Virus record (IMG/VR): IMGVR_UViG_3300030329_003174
Location: 1-47,249 of that record
DNA: 47,249 bases
Source of the DNA: a virus
Direction: 5' to 3' (one strand)
Position numbers and translations under genes: made by a program. The notes under the pieces are model-generated. The model had not been told where the DNA came from and did no database searches. It worked only from the letters and a program-made list of their open reading frames with translations. Below, one piece after another: positions 34,714 through 42,462 of this stretch; within the stretch, counting starts at the first letter, position 1, and every line of letters starts with the position of its first letter.

Positions 34714-36927
34714 CTATAAAGTGATAGGCACCACTTTTTTTGGCACCTTATCTTTATTTTCTTTTTCGACTTCAGAAACAGCATCTTTGAGCTTGTCTAG
34801 CTCATCTTGACTTCTCTTACTATGAAGAGTAGTAGCCATCTCTATTTTAGCCTCGGCTTTCGCCAATTTTTTCTCAAATTCTTTAACTTCAACACGTTTA
34901 CGATCTTGGACAGATTCTCTTTGTGCAGTTTGTAAGTCCCCAGATAATTGTTTAACTTGCGCTTGTAGCTGTTGTATTTGACCAGCCATTTGTTTTCTTT
35001 GGTCATTACGTTCTAATACACCTTCCATATCTGCAACATCTGTTTGTTTTAATACTTCTACCTGATCTATAAGGCCTGTTTGATATAATTGCATGTAATA
35101 TTCGAATCTAGCCCATTTATTAGATGGTAATGTAGATCCAGAAACAACAATCATATCATATTTGCCAATAGTAACATCATTTAATCTTTCAATAAACATA
35201 CCTGTTACTGGATTGTATATTTCTTGATTAATAGTTACTTCAGTCGGTAATGCATTAGGATTCATTAATCGTATAGTTTTTTCAGCGGTATAATAAGATT
35301 GGATAAATTGAATGATTATTTTACCCATCTGATTTAATCCAGCCTCTATATCATCTTTTTTAGATTTAATCCTTCTTTGACCAAACTCATCTAAAGCAAT
35401 AGTGCCTTTATAAGTTTGAGGAGCAGCACCTTGATCACCTTGCATTAAAGCATAAATACCTAATATTCTCTCAATATCAGCTTTTGCATCGGCTTCATTC
35501 TTATATAGTTCATTAGGAAGCGGAACAGGCCCTGCAACAATAGGTTGTCCTAGTTCGGGATCGAATTCTATAACAGCAGTACCAGCTCTAGCCCATTCTG
35601 CTTCCAATTGCTGTTTATTCATAGATCCTCTAGGTATTAATAATTTAACATTTGTAGAGGATGATGCATGTGCAACAATTAAACTTCTAATTTTATTTAT
35701 ATATTCCTGCAATCCTTTAACTAATCTAACATCAGATATAGGATAAGGATTCCTATTATGTCTATTCATGAATGTTACTATAGGATAGTGCTCTATAGGG
35801 ATAGTAGTCATGAATAATTGAACATCTCCTATGCTACAACACATTTCAATATGATCAATTATTATCTCATTAACGGTAATAGTTCCACCATCAACTAATG
35901 TTTTATAAGGTATTAACTCAATAACAGTTGTTGAATTAGGTATCATATTAGGAGATTCTTTACCAGGCTGCATCATAGGCTGTCCAGTCACTGGATTTGG
36001 CACCATATGATACATTCCATCAGTATTTTCATATAATTCTGTATATTGCTCAACTGCCCTATCTTCAGTATGTATCTGCTCTCCGTCTGCATTTGTTACA
36101 ATAACAGCTGGTCTTTTTATATATTCTTCAAAATCTTCTGCAGTTAATATATCTTCTTCATTTTCAAGAGGATTATAAGCCCTTATATAAGGTTGCTTAA
36201 TCTTAGTATATCTCTCCATTACTTCTAATTCAATATCATCGTCGCCTAATCGTCTATCATTTCCAACATTTGAAGTTACCTGCTCATCGTGCAGCCCAAA
36301 TCGTGTAGTAGTTTCAGGAGAGATGTAGTTAGTTTGAACTGCACTTTGTATTAAATCTGCATAATCGGGGTATTCCAGGAGGAGTTGTGATTTCATATGC
36401 TTCTTGGCAACTATTATATGAGCAGAATCTTGACAGAAAGGATCCTTAGATGCAGGATCGATGTATAAATCATGAGGATTAACTGACTTAAGCATAATCT
36501 CACCCTTGCCATAATCAGCATTTGGATCATAATATGCATATAATGCGCCCATACCTTTAACATAATAATCATCTACAACTTGCTTTAATTGAACATTACC
36601 ATTAGAATTATCCCATATCCATGTCATTAGTTCTGAAAATATCCTACCTGTTTTAGTATCACTATTTTCACGACCAGTTGATTGGAATCTAGGTTTATTT
36701 GTAGTTAATAAAGCTTTTGCCTGCTCAACAGCAGAATGGACTACATTAACGACAACAGGTTCTTGTGCTCTTTCTCTAAGAGTTTTAACATGTTCGTCCT
36801 TCCATTGGACCCCACTTCTGAACTCATTATCTTCTGTAGCTTGTTTTGCCCACTTTGAGCGAGCGGATGCGTATTCTTTAAGTAAATCATGTGTAAGTTG
36901 GACTTGCGGATCAGTTTCTCTAGACAT
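34714..36927 (-). CDS. Portal protein, P22 gp1-like
   Basis: 737 residues. The N-terminal third has the portal signature: ..SRSKWAKQATEDNEFRSG-type helix (here ..SARSKWAKQATEDNEFRSG..), NVVHSAVEQAKALL, and later ..INKIRSLIVAHASSSTNVKLLIP.. . The C-terminal ~110 residues form a long coiled coil (..AGQIQQLQAQVKQLSGDLQ..), the barrel-like extension of large portals. It lies directly downstream of the large terminase. It forms the dodecameric DNA channel. Confidence 0.85.
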   Translation of the reverse strand: MSRETDPQVQLTHDLLKEYASARSKWAKQATEDNEFRSGVQWKDEHVKTLRERAQEPVVVNVVHSAVEQAKALLTTNKPRFQSTGRENSDTKTGRIFSELMTWIWDNSNGNVQLKQVVDDYYVKGMGALYAYYDPNADYGKGEIMLKSVNPHDLYIDPASKDPFCQDSAHIIVAKKHMKSQLLLEYPDYADLIQSAVQTNYISPETTTRFGLHDEQVTSNVGNDRRLGDDDIELEVMERYTKIKQPYIRAYNPLENEEDILTAEDFEEYIKRPAVIVTNADGEQIHTEDRAVEQYTELYENTDGMYHMVPNPVTGQPMMQPGKESPNMIPNSTTVIELIPYKTLVDGGTITVNEIIIDHIEMCCSIGDVQLFMTTIPIEHYPIVTFMNRHNRNPYPISDVRLVKGLQEYINKIRSLIVAHASSSTNVKLLIPRGSMNKQQLEAEWARAGTAVIEFDPELGQPIVAGPVPLPNELYKNEADAKADIERILGIYALMQGDQGAAPQTYKGTIALDEFGQRRIKSKKDDIEAGLNQMGKIIIQFIQSYYTAEKTIRLMNPNALPTEVTINQEIYNPVTGMFIERLNDVTIGKYDMIVVSGSTLPSNKWARFEYYMQLYQTGLIDQVEVLKQTDVADMEGVLERNDQRKQMAGQIQQLQAQVKQLSGDLQTAQRESVQDRKRVEVKEFEKKLAKAEAKIEMATTLHSKRSQDELDKLKDAVSEVEKENKDKVPKKVVPITL

Positions 36928-36994
36928 ATACCTGGCTTTATATTGTTAGATAGTTAATGTATTACTTTAAGTAAATCACTTAAGTTACAATAAA

Positions 36995-38488
36995 TTAGGC
37001 TAAAAACCAAGAGGTTTTTTTCTTAGTTGGGTTTAATTCCTTATTTACTTCACATTTATCTTCTTTTTTGTGGAAAGGTTGATATATTTTCTTAGTAGCA
37101 TAATATAACCCATCTAATAGATCATCATGCTTTCCTCTAGGATATAATAATAACTCATCTTTAAGTTCCATCATATTTTTTTGCATGTGGAATTTACCTT
37201 GTGCAAAGTAAGGTTCCATAGTTTCTAATCGCATAGATTTAGAATTTCTGGGGTTTTCTTTTATCTCAAGCCCTGGAATGAACATATTAGATTCTTCACA
37301 ACGTATTTTAACATATTCTCGAAGCATTTCCTGATATCCCACTGATTCTATCCTAACTTTTTCAGGTTTATATATTTTAAAATACTCTAATATAGCTTCA
37401 GCTAGTGACATGGGAGTTGCTCGTTTGCGATAGTAAGGCAATACGAATCGATTACCTTGTGCATCAATAGCAACGGGAACAATCGTTGAGAAATCTGCAG
37501 TTTGTCGTGTGGATGACGCTGGATCAACCCCCATAAACACATTGACAGGACGTTCTTCTGTTGTATCAGAATGATTTAAATATGTTATTTTTAAAAAAGC
37601 ATTACCACTGCTATCGTGAAATAAGCTACCATCATAGTAATTTATGTAGCTTTCTTTAAATAATTGATCTTCATCACCTACTACTTCGCACATATATTCA
37701 CGATAAAATACAGAAACACGGTTAATTGACTCTAATTCAGTTTTCTTTTGTCTTAATTTCTCGATCGGCTGCCATGTTTCCCATAAAGCCTTGTTATTGT
37801 CTAGGTCTGGTTTGTATAGCAAGTTCTTCCAACCTGACATCTCTTTTAATGTTTCAACTATACATCTTTGGTGTATAGGAGTACCAATAATAGCGATACG
37901 ACCTCTTTCTGGATCTAATGATGGTATAGCTGATTGCAATAACCATCTTAAGTTAGATTCCATGGCTTCAGCAGTCTTAGTATTGTTTTCATCCTCTGGA
38001 TCATCTAGTATTATTAGAGTTGGACGCTGATTTCCGTGTTTTATACCACGTAATTGCTGACCAGTACCTTTACATATAATCATTGTACCGTCTTTTAGCT
38101 CTATTTCAGCTTTTGACCATACTCTAGCAGAGTTCATACCCCAATATCCGAATAATTGTCTAAATTGACTAGAATAATCTAGTACATCTTTGATAGTTCC
38201 TAGCAATTTTACTGCATGATCTTGAGTTCTAGATATTAACACTATCAATTTCGGACCTTTTTCAAACATTATATGCCATAATGGGAACACACCACCAACA
38301 ATTGAGGACTTTGCATGACCCCTAGGGGCTATAATATTCACTTGTTTATGGTTTTTATCCATTAGATTCCTAGCAATATCATAATGGAACTCTGGAGATT
38401 CTGAGGAAAACATGTTGGGGATAGTTACTTTCCCGAATAATATCATATTATCTTTAAGTTTAGATAATATTTTAGTCTTCTCGGACAA
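36995..38488 (-). CDS. terL: Terminase large subunit
   Basis: 497 residues. ATPase: Walker A APRGHAKSS (54-62), Walker B LIILDDPED (158-166), coupling IGTP (201-204). Nuclease: FMGVDPASS (D322) and HDDLLDGLYY (454-463) as acidic catalytic residues. It packages DNA into the prohead and cuts it. Overlaps the small subunit gene by 17 bp. The upstream spacer towards the portal (36928-36994) is AT-rich with nothing evident. Confidence 0.93.
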   Translation of the reverse strand: MSEKTKILSKLKDNMILFGKVTIPNMFSSESPEFHYDIARNLMDKNHKQVNIIAPRGHAKSSIVGGVFPLWHIMFEKGPKLIVLISRTQDHAVKLLGTIKDVLDYSSQFRQLFGYWGMNSARVWSKAEIELKDGTMIICKGTGQQLRGIKHGNQRPTLIILDDPEDENNTKTAEAMESNLRWLLQSAIPSLDPERGRIAIIGTPIHQRCIVETLKEMSGWKNLLYKPDLDNNKALWETWQPIEKLRQKKTELESINRVSVFYREYMCEVVGDEDQLFKESYINYYDGSLFHDSSGNAFLKITYLNHSDTTEERPVNVFMGVDPASSTRQTADFSTIVPVAIDAQGNRFVLPYYRKRATPMSLAEAILEYFKIYKPEKVRIESVGYQEMLREYVKIRCEESNMFIPGLEIKENPRNSKSMRLETMEPYFAQGKFHMQKNMMELKDELLLYPRGKHDDLLDGLYYATKKIYQPFHKKEDKCEVNKELNPTKKKTSWFLA

Positions 38489-39248
38489 TAGGTTCCTCAG
38501 TTTTTTGTTCTAATTTTAATTTTTTTTCTTCAGATGCTATCTGATCTGCTATACTAGAGCTTATTCCAAATTCTACAGATTCAGTAGTAATCTTCTTACC
38601 AGGCTTCATTTCTAGTAAATCAGCATATGTATCAGCTATTTTAATAAAGTTACCTACATCTATCTTAGTTTCAGCCATTAATAGACCTTTTTCATATAAC
38701 TCCAGTACTCTTTCTTGAGTTATACCCTTCTCAGATAAAATTTCTTTTAATTTTTCTTCCACTACGTCCCTTACCTCCTGTTGTTTAAACAATCTTCTGA
38801 CAGTTGCTGCTGGTATCTTTTGTTCTGGGCGATATATATTACCTATAATATCCCAGTTTACACCAGTATCACTTAGTAATTGCTCCACATAAGCAACAAC
38901 TGCATTCTTAAACCTAGTACTTCTAATCTCTTTTTTAACCCAGTAATCAGGTTTGACTTGGCTATATAGTCCAAAATCCCTATTTGGCTCATATAACAAC
39001 TGGGTATTCTTACTTACCCACCCCACACCACAGCTAAGCTTAACAAAGTCCCTTTGTCGCTTCTGTTTATCAGTGTAAGTCTTCTTACCTATACAAACAG
39101 CAACATAATTATCATCGGTTAAGCCATAACCACCTGGATCCACCTCTTTCCAGTGTTTATAGTTGATATTATCTGCATCTGCCTCATCTTTTGTATATAC
39201 TAGGTATGTTTTCTTCATACCACTGATTTTTCTAATTATCTTATCCAC
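38472..39248 (-). CDS. Probable terminase small subunit
   Basis: 258 residues from GTG (39248) with AGGAG eleven bases upstream; an ATG at 39218 lacks a site. The N-terminal half is a beta/alpha region, and the middle (..VNWDIIGNIYRPEQKIPAATVRRLFKQQEVRDVVEEKL..) reads as the helix-turn-helix of small terminases, followed by ..EVLELYEKGLLMAETK-like helices. It overlaps terL, which is the usual order. Role assigned by context and helix pattern. Confidence 0.65.
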   Translation of the reverse strand: MDKIIRKISGMKKTYLVYTKDEADADNINYKHWKEVDPGGYGLTDDNYVAVCIGKKTYTDKQKRQRDFVKLSCGVGWVSKNTQLLYEPNRDFGLYSQVKPDYWVKKEIRSTRFKNAVVAYVEQLLSDTGVNWDIIGNIYRPEQKIPAATVRRLFKQQEVRDVVEEKLKEILSEKGITQERVLELYEKGLLMAETKIDVGNFIKIADTYADLLEMKPGKKITTESVEFGISSSIADQIASEEKKLKLEQKTEEPIVRED

Positions 39249-39315
39249 CGTACTCTACACTCCTACTCTACGTTATCTACTAATATATACACTCTACTAC
39301 TATATAGTACTAGTA

Positions 39316-39519
39316 CTAATCCGTACTCTCATTATTTGTAGTAGCTTTTTTAAGTATAGATCTAACTATATCTCTTTCAGCTTTATATATCTGGTACAAT
39401 TCATAGGATTGTTTAGCTACAGTCTTAGCTATATCGTCCATATACTTCTTAGCACTAACATCGAAATCTTCATATTTACCAGTAGTTAAGTTAAATAGAT
39501 CATATTTGTCTTTTTCCAT
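39316..39519 (-). CDS. Small acidic protein at head of late operon
   Basis: 67 residues, helical (..YMDDIAKTVAKQSYELYQIYKAERDIVRSIL..). It is the first gene of the minus-strand operon. No Shine-Dalgarno is visible; the promoter-like -10 lies so close that the mRNA may be leaderless (see promoter entry). Unknown function. Confidence 0.6.
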   Translation of the reverse strand: MEKDKYDLFNLTTGKYEDFDVSAKKYMDDIAKTVAKQSYELYQIYKAERDIVRSILKKATTNNESTD

Positions 39520-39554
39520 ACTTAAAGTATAACATTAAGTGTTGGACTTTCCAA
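39518..39554 (-). promoter_or_regulatory. Putative late-operon promoter with two dyads
   Basis: On the minus strand TTGGAA (39554-39549) and TATACT (39531-39526) are spaced by exactly 17 bases. TTGGA-CTT-TCCAA (39542-39554) is a dyad over the -35, and ATACTT-A-AAGTAT (39518-39530) is a perfect dyad over the -10 and start. Transcription would begin at or beside the ATG of the first late gene. This is a sequence reading only; host sigma preference is unknown. Confidence 0.45.
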
Positions 39555-39599
39555 AACATTTCTAAAAAATATTTGTAGAATGTATGTGGGAGTTTAAGG

Positions 39600-39837
39600 T
39601 AGAACCCACCCCCCCGTTGAAACGGGTTGTATGGGTTCTATTAGGTTGAGTTGAAACGTTTAGTTCTTATCCTCCCGCAGAGCACGTTTCAACCCAACCT
39701 ATTTGTCTGTGCTTTCGGCACAGAGGACACGTTCCGTGTCCCGTCCTAATGGACCGCCCGCCCACCCCGCTCGCCGTGCCCAATCAGACGTCCCGTCTGA
39801 TCCCCCACGTGCAGAGGGGGTGAAGAGACACAGTCTC
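39600..39837. other. GC-rich hairpin array in the divergent control region (origin or leader candidate)
   Basis: Successive stems: 39600-39608/39632-39640 (9 bp, inner CCCG/CGGG); 39643-39659/39684-39700 (16 bp plus one mismatch); 39706-39724; 39725-39741; 39743-39754; 39783-39801 (8 bp); 39802-39820; 39825-39837. GTTGAAACG occurs at 39616 and 39650, and inverted near 39685, like iterons. The block is GC-rich against an AT-rich genome. A 73-codon frame crosses it but reads as low-complexity noise. It may be a replication or packaging origin, or the folded 5' leader of the plus-strand array. Confidence 0.7.
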
Positions 39838-39886
39838 CTCTACACTATCTATACACACACACCACACACTATCATTACAAATCCAA

Positions 39887-39928
39887 ACTACTATGTAGTA
39901 GTATGTTATCTCCCTTGTGTATGATAAC
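39887..39928 (+). promoter_or_regulatory. Two dyads before the first array gene
   Basis: ACTACTA-TG-TAGTAGT (39887-39902) and TGTTATC / GATAACA (39904-39910 with 39923-39929) lie in the AT-rich stretch 39841-39949 between the hairpin array and the first small gene (AGGAG at 39939-39943). They are candidate operators; I could not pick a convincing -35/-10 pair. Confidence 0.4.
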
Positions 39929-39949
39929 ACATAACATTAGGAGATTAAC

Positions 39950-40093
39950 ATGGTACAATGTACAGGTCGTAAAGATATATTAGGAGACACTATAGAATGC
40001 AATGAAATATTAGATAGTGAATATGTAGAAGTCAATGGTAATCAATGTATTGATTGCATGCATAGTGATTACATGGATGAACTAATAGGTTAA
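39950..40093 (+). CDS. Small Cys-rich protein, 47 aa (zinc-binding candidate)
   Basis: 47 residues with C4, C17 and CIDC (C33, C36), a spacing fit for a four-Cys zinc site. ATG follows AGGAGATTAAC. First gene of the rightward array. Function unknown; it is one of six CxxC miniproteins in this phage. Confidence 0.65.
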   Translation: MVQCTGRKDILGDTIECNEILDSEYVEVNGNQCIDCMHSDYMDELIG

Positions 40094-40099
40094 GAATTA

Positions 40100-40129
40100 G
40101 GGAGAGTAACAATCAGCTCTCCCTTTTTT
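40100..40129 (+). terminator. Array terminator 1
   Basis: GGGAGAG (40100-40106) with CTCTCCC (40117-40123), then six T, then ATGAACTA. The loop contains AACAATCAG, repeated in the next copy. The next start codon is 25 nt further. Confidence 0.8.
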
Positions 40130-40153
40130 ATGAACTATTAATAGGAGTAAGAA

Positions 40154-40321
40154 ATGAATGAATTATTCGAACACTTAGAGAAATACTACTCTAAGGGCGA
40201 AGGGCTAGAAGATTTAGAGAAGAACTTAGATAGACTAGCTCAGGAATGGGACGATAGAAAACTCGCCACCATTCTACATAAGCTATGGACAGATAACAAG
40301 ATAGAAGAAACCATTAGCTAA
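40154..40321 (+). CDS. Small helical protein, 55 aa (paralog of 40647)
   Basis: Contains LDRLAQEWDDRKLATIL (25-41), matched by LDALAQEYDDRELSCLL in the gene at 40647, so the two are tandem paralogs with the same gene order (short gene plus terminator). ATAGGAG precedes the ATG. No known family. Confidence 0.7.
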   Translation: MNELFEHLEKYYSKGEGLEDLEKNLDRLAQEWDDRKLATILHKLWTDNKIEETIS

Positions 40322-40328
40322 TAATAGA

Positions 40329-40358
40329 GGGGGAGCAACAATCAGCTCTCCCTTTTTT
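40329..40358 (+). terminator. Array terminator 2
   Basis: GGGGGAGC (40329-40336) with GCTCTCCC (40345-40352), one G-T pair, then six T. Loop and right arm are nearly identical to terminator 1, indicating duplication of the module. Confidence 0.8.
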
Positions 40359-40388
40359 ATGATACTTATAATTAACTAGGAGATTAAC

Positions 40389-40574
40389 ATGATAATCAGT
40401 CAAAGTAGAGTTCTTAAAAGTTCAGCAGGATATTATATTGGTAAAACATATCTAGATGAAGATATGAATACAGAGCTACCTTATAGTAGAGATAGCCAAG
40501 AATATTATGCTACCAAAGAACTAGCAGAAGACGCTTTAATCAATGATACATATACTACAAGATTACATCCATAG
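40389..40574 (+). CDS. Small protein, 61 aa, unknown
   Basis: Beta-like first half (MIISQSRVLKSSAGYYIGKTYL) and a helical second half (..KELAEDALINDTY..). AGGAGATTAAC precedes the ATG, identical to the leader of the first array gene, so the leader was also copied. No family recognised. Confidence 0.65.
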   Translation: MIISQSRVLKSSAGYYIGKTYLDEDMNTELPYSRDSQEYYATKELAEDALINDTYTTRLHP

Positions 40575-40583
40575 TATATTAGA

Positions 40584-40624
40584 GAGAGAGAGCATCCAAG
40601 TAGGGTGCTTTCTCTCCCTTTTTT
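40584..40624 (+). terminator. Array terminator 3
   Basis: A 14-bp stem (40584-40597 with 40603-40616, two G-T pairs), five-base loop, then CC and six T. The left arm is a GA repeat. Confidence 0.75.
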
Positions 40625-40646
40625 GTAGATAACTAAGGAGATTACA

Positions 40647-40811
40647 ATGGATAATCCATTAGAAGAGTTCTTTGTGCATCTTGCAAAGCATTATTGCACA
40701 GAGCAACAAGAGTTCGCCGATTTATACAAACACCTTGATGCACTAGCACAAGAATATGATGATAGAGAATTATCATGCCTTCTTAGTGCAGTTCAAGTAG
40801 ATATCGGCTAA
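40647..40811 (+). CDS. Small helical protein, 54 aa (paralog of 40154)
   Basis: Shares LDxLAQE(W/Y)DDR(K/E)L with the gene at 40154 while the rest has diverged. ATAAGGAG-type site before ATG (AAGGAG). Function unknown. Confidence 0.7.
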   Translation: MDNPLEEFFVHLAKHYCTEQQEFADLYKHLDALAQEYDDRELSCLLSAVQVDIG

Positions 40812-40820
40812 TTAAGGAAT

Positions 40821-40859
40821 GAGAGCAGAGGTACTATCCTTTGCTCTCTACTCCCTTTT
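40821..40859 (+). terminator. Array terminator 4
   Basis: GAGAGCAGAGG (40821-40831) with CCTTTGCTCTC (40838-40848), one G-T pair; then TACTCCC and a short T-run. Confidence 0.7.
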
Positions 40860-40883
40860 ATATGAAATAAAAGGAGTATAATT

Positions 40884-41039
40884 ATGAAACATATTAGTAG
40901 TGTAATTAATAAGTATATTAGTAAATGGAAAGAATGTTATTATTGTAGTAATATGTATAATATTGACATACATACAATGAATAAATGTAATAAAGGTAAG
41001 ACTATTTGTAAGTATTGTACAGGAGAAATACCAGTATAA
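40884..41039 (+). CDS. Small zinc-ribbon-like protein, 51 aa (paralog of 41518)
   Basis: CYYC (C18, C21) and CKYC (C42, C45) give a two-knuckle zinc site. Compare KWKECYYCSNMYNIDIHT with QWVECDYCHDMCRLDIIT of the gene at 41518: clear paralogs separated by one gene and a structured RNA. AAAGGAG precedes ATG. Confidence 0.7.
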   Translation: MKHISSVINKYISKWKECYYCSNMYNIDIHTMNKCNKGKTICKYCTGEIPV

Positions 41040-41046
41040 TATGTTA

Positions 41047-41087
41047 AGAGAGCAAGGGTATAAAAGCCTTTGCTTTCTCTCCCTTTT
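41047..41087 (+). terminator. Array terminator 5
   Basis: AGAGAGCAAGG pairs with CCTTTGCTTTCTCT around 41048-41080 with a bulge; right end CCC plus four T. Confidence 0.65.
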
Positions 41088-41115
41088 GTATAATATATAA
41101 AAAGGAGTATTAAAC

Positions 41116-41286
41116 ATGCATGTAATTACTGATAAAATGGTAAATTCACAATCTACATTCCCTGAGTTTATAGAGATATTTACACTAATAAATGATAGTG
41201 GAATAGTAGTGTTTAGAACTACTGATAGCGATGAACTTGCTAAGCATCTGTCTATACAGAGCAGAGCAGAGCTTCGTAGTAAGTAG
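41116..41286 (+). CDS. Small protein, 56 aa, unknown
   Basis: Beta-strand rich start (..TFPEFIEIFTLINDSGIVVFRTTDS..) and a basic helical end (..HLSIQSRAELRSK). AAAGGAG site. No family recognised. Confidence 0.65.
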   Translation: MHVITDKMVNSQSTFPEFIEIFTLINDSGIVVFRTTDSDELAKHLSIQSRAELRSK

Positions 41287-41293
41287 TTATATA

Positions 41294-41325
41294 GGGTAGA
41301 GAGCCTAGTGTTCTCTCCCTTTTTT
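41294..41325 (+). terminator. Array terminator 6
   Basis: AGAGAG around 41298-41303 pairs with TTCTCT at 41311-41316, then CCC and six T. The following structured RNA begins three bases after the T-tract. Confidence 0.65.
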
Positions 41326-41327
41326 AT

Positions 41328-41484
41328 GAGATTAAATAGTGTTTCCCGAAAGGGTCTGATAGGAGAGCAGAGGGTCCACAATGCTTGGGTTGATGAACCC
41401 GTATAGACATATACAGAGTAATCGGTATAAAATTGCCTCGTGGTAAATGAAAAAAAGCCTGATACCTAGACACTATTTAGTCTC
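41328..41484 (+). ncRNA. Structured RNA cassette A
   Basis: A 15-bp closing stem (41328-41342 with 41470-41484, one G-U) encloses about 127 nt with small hairpins: CCC-GAAA-GGG (41345-41353 area), GGGT-TGAT-GAACCC (41387-41400), and GTATA..TATAC (41401-41413). No ORF. The right arm ends TCTCCCTT followed by ATTAATGAA, i.e. it uses the constant array boundary as its own closing arm, so the RNA occupies the loop of an array terminator. No known RNA family recognised; no hammerhead core. Confidence 0.6.
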
Positions 41485-41517
41485 CCTTATTAATGAATAT
41501 AAATAAAGGGAAATATT

Positions 41518-41676
41518 ATGATTAAATTGAAAGACGCAGTAAATGAATGGATGAAACAATGGGTAGAATGTGATTATTGTCACGATATGTGTAGATTAGA
41601 TATAATCACATCAGATAATGAAGATAAGCCCATATGTAATGATTGTAACGAGCAAGAATACTATGGAATGATATAA
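41518..41676 (+). CDS. Small zinc-ribbon-like protein, 52 aa (paralog of 40884)
   Basis: CDYC (C18, C21), C25, and CNDC (C40, C43). A helical N-terminus (..DAVNEWMKQWVE) precedes the ribbon, as in its paralog. AAAGGGAAAT precedes ATG, a weaker site. Unknown role; possible inhibitor or regulator. Confidence 0.7.
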   Translation: MIKLKDAVNEWMKQWVECDYCHDMCRLDIITSDNEDKPICNDCNEQEYYGMI

Positions 41677-41684
41677 AATAAAGG

Positions 41685-41704
41685 GGGAGTTTTCTCCCTT
41701 TTTT
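41685..41704 (+). terminator. Array terminator 7
   Basis: GGGAG (41685-41689) with CTCCC (41694-41698) and a TTTT loop, then six T and ATGAACTAA; the next ATG lies 21 nt further. Confidence 0.75.
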
Positions 41705-41725
41705 ATGAACTAAATGGAGTAAATA

Positions 41726-42055
41726 ATGTCATTAATTGATGAAATAATAAAAGATGAAAACACTAATGTTGATATCTATCAAAATGCACCTTTATCTACA
41801 TTAAGTGATGAGCAAAATGAAGAAATGCTTCAAGAACGTTTAAATAAATGCAATGCTAAAAGACTTGAGTTAGAAAAACTCCTTAATATGGCGAATGCAG
41901 ATATTGAGCGTTTAGAGAAAGAAAATACTTCTTTGGCAGAAACTATCAAGCAAATAAAGTTAGAGCCTTGTGATACTAAATTGCGAGCTCTAATAAGCAA
42001 GTTAATTGATAAAGCCAAGGAGTTTAAAGTGCAATCTCCGATAGTTAGGAAATAG
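41726..42055 (+). CDS. Coiled-coil protein, 109 aa
   Basis: Residues 35-75 are heptad-like (..QERLNKCNAKRLELEKLLNMANADIERLEKEN..). ATGGAG site before ATG. Probably an oligomeric small protein; no family recognised. A weak hairpin (AGGGCT/AGTCCT, 42054-42069) and CTCTCCC follow, a degenerate boundary without a T-tract. Confidence 0.7.
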   Translation: MSLIDEIIKDENTNVDIYQNAPLSTLSDEQNEEMLQERLNKCNAKRLELEKLLNMANADIERLEKENTSLAETIKQIKLEPCDTKLRALISKLIDKAKEFKVQSPIVRK

Positions 42056-42128
42056 GGCTATTTAGTCCTTTTCCTTTCTCTCCCTTATGTATGATAGTTA
42101 CTTAAAAACAATAAACATGGAGGTTCAT

Positions 42129-42428
42129 ATGAACATACCTATTAAATATTGGCAAGCAACAGAGGGACAGTATTCTGAAAACTCTTTTGATAAGCCACTT
42201 TACACTAATGAAACTAACTCAGCTCCTGATAATTGTGATTATTTTACAATTGCAAAGGAATTTGAGGTAGATGATAAATCTCATACAGTTGATGAGAAAA
42301 CAGCTACAGCGATAGCAAATCATCTACAGTTTAAAGGAGATGTTAGGGAAAGTAAGAGTGGTAAGTCTTGGAGAGTTTATAAGAATAGAATAAGTAATAG
42401 TTTTGACTTATCAGCGATTACCTCATAG
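42129..42428 (+). CDS. Small protein, 99 aa, unknown
   Basis: Start chosen at 42129: GGAGG lies five bases upstream, whereas the earlier ATG (42087) falls inside the boundary sequence and has none. The sequence (..NCDYFTIAKEFEVDDKSHTVDEKTATAIANHLQFKG..) is a mixed alpha/beta fold with a basic middle near the end (SGKSWRVYKNR). No family recognised. Confidence 0.7.
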   Translation: MNIPIKYWQATEGQYSENSFDKPLYTNETNSAPDNCDYFTIAKEFEVDDKSHTVDEKTATAIANHLQFKGDVRESKSGKSWRVYKNRISNSFDLSAITS

Positions 42429-42435
42429 CATAATC

Positions 42436-42461
42436 GGGAGAGCTTCGGCTCTCCCTTTTTT
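42436..42461 (+). terminator. Array terminator 8 (UUCG loop)
   Basis: A perfect 8-bp stem GGGAGAGC/GCTCTCCC with a TTCG tetraloop (42444-42447) and six T. The following folded RNA begins within two bases. Confidence 0.88.
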
Positions 42462-42462
42462 A

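Noticed and set aside
38472-39248. Start of small terminase at the ATG at 39218
   Set aside because: No ribosome site before it; the GTG at 39248 has AGGAG upstream and fits the operon.
39703-39924. 73-codon open frame across the hairpin array
   Set aside because: Pro/Arg/Ser-rich then Thr/His/Tyr low-complexity translation, no ribosome site, and it runs through several perfect inverted repeats; the DNA structure explains the sequence better.
40848-41381. 177-codon minus-strand frame in the array
   Set aside because: It is antisense to two well-supported small genes with ribosome sites and terminators; the translation is Ile/Thr/Phe-rich, as expected of antisense AT-rich DNA.
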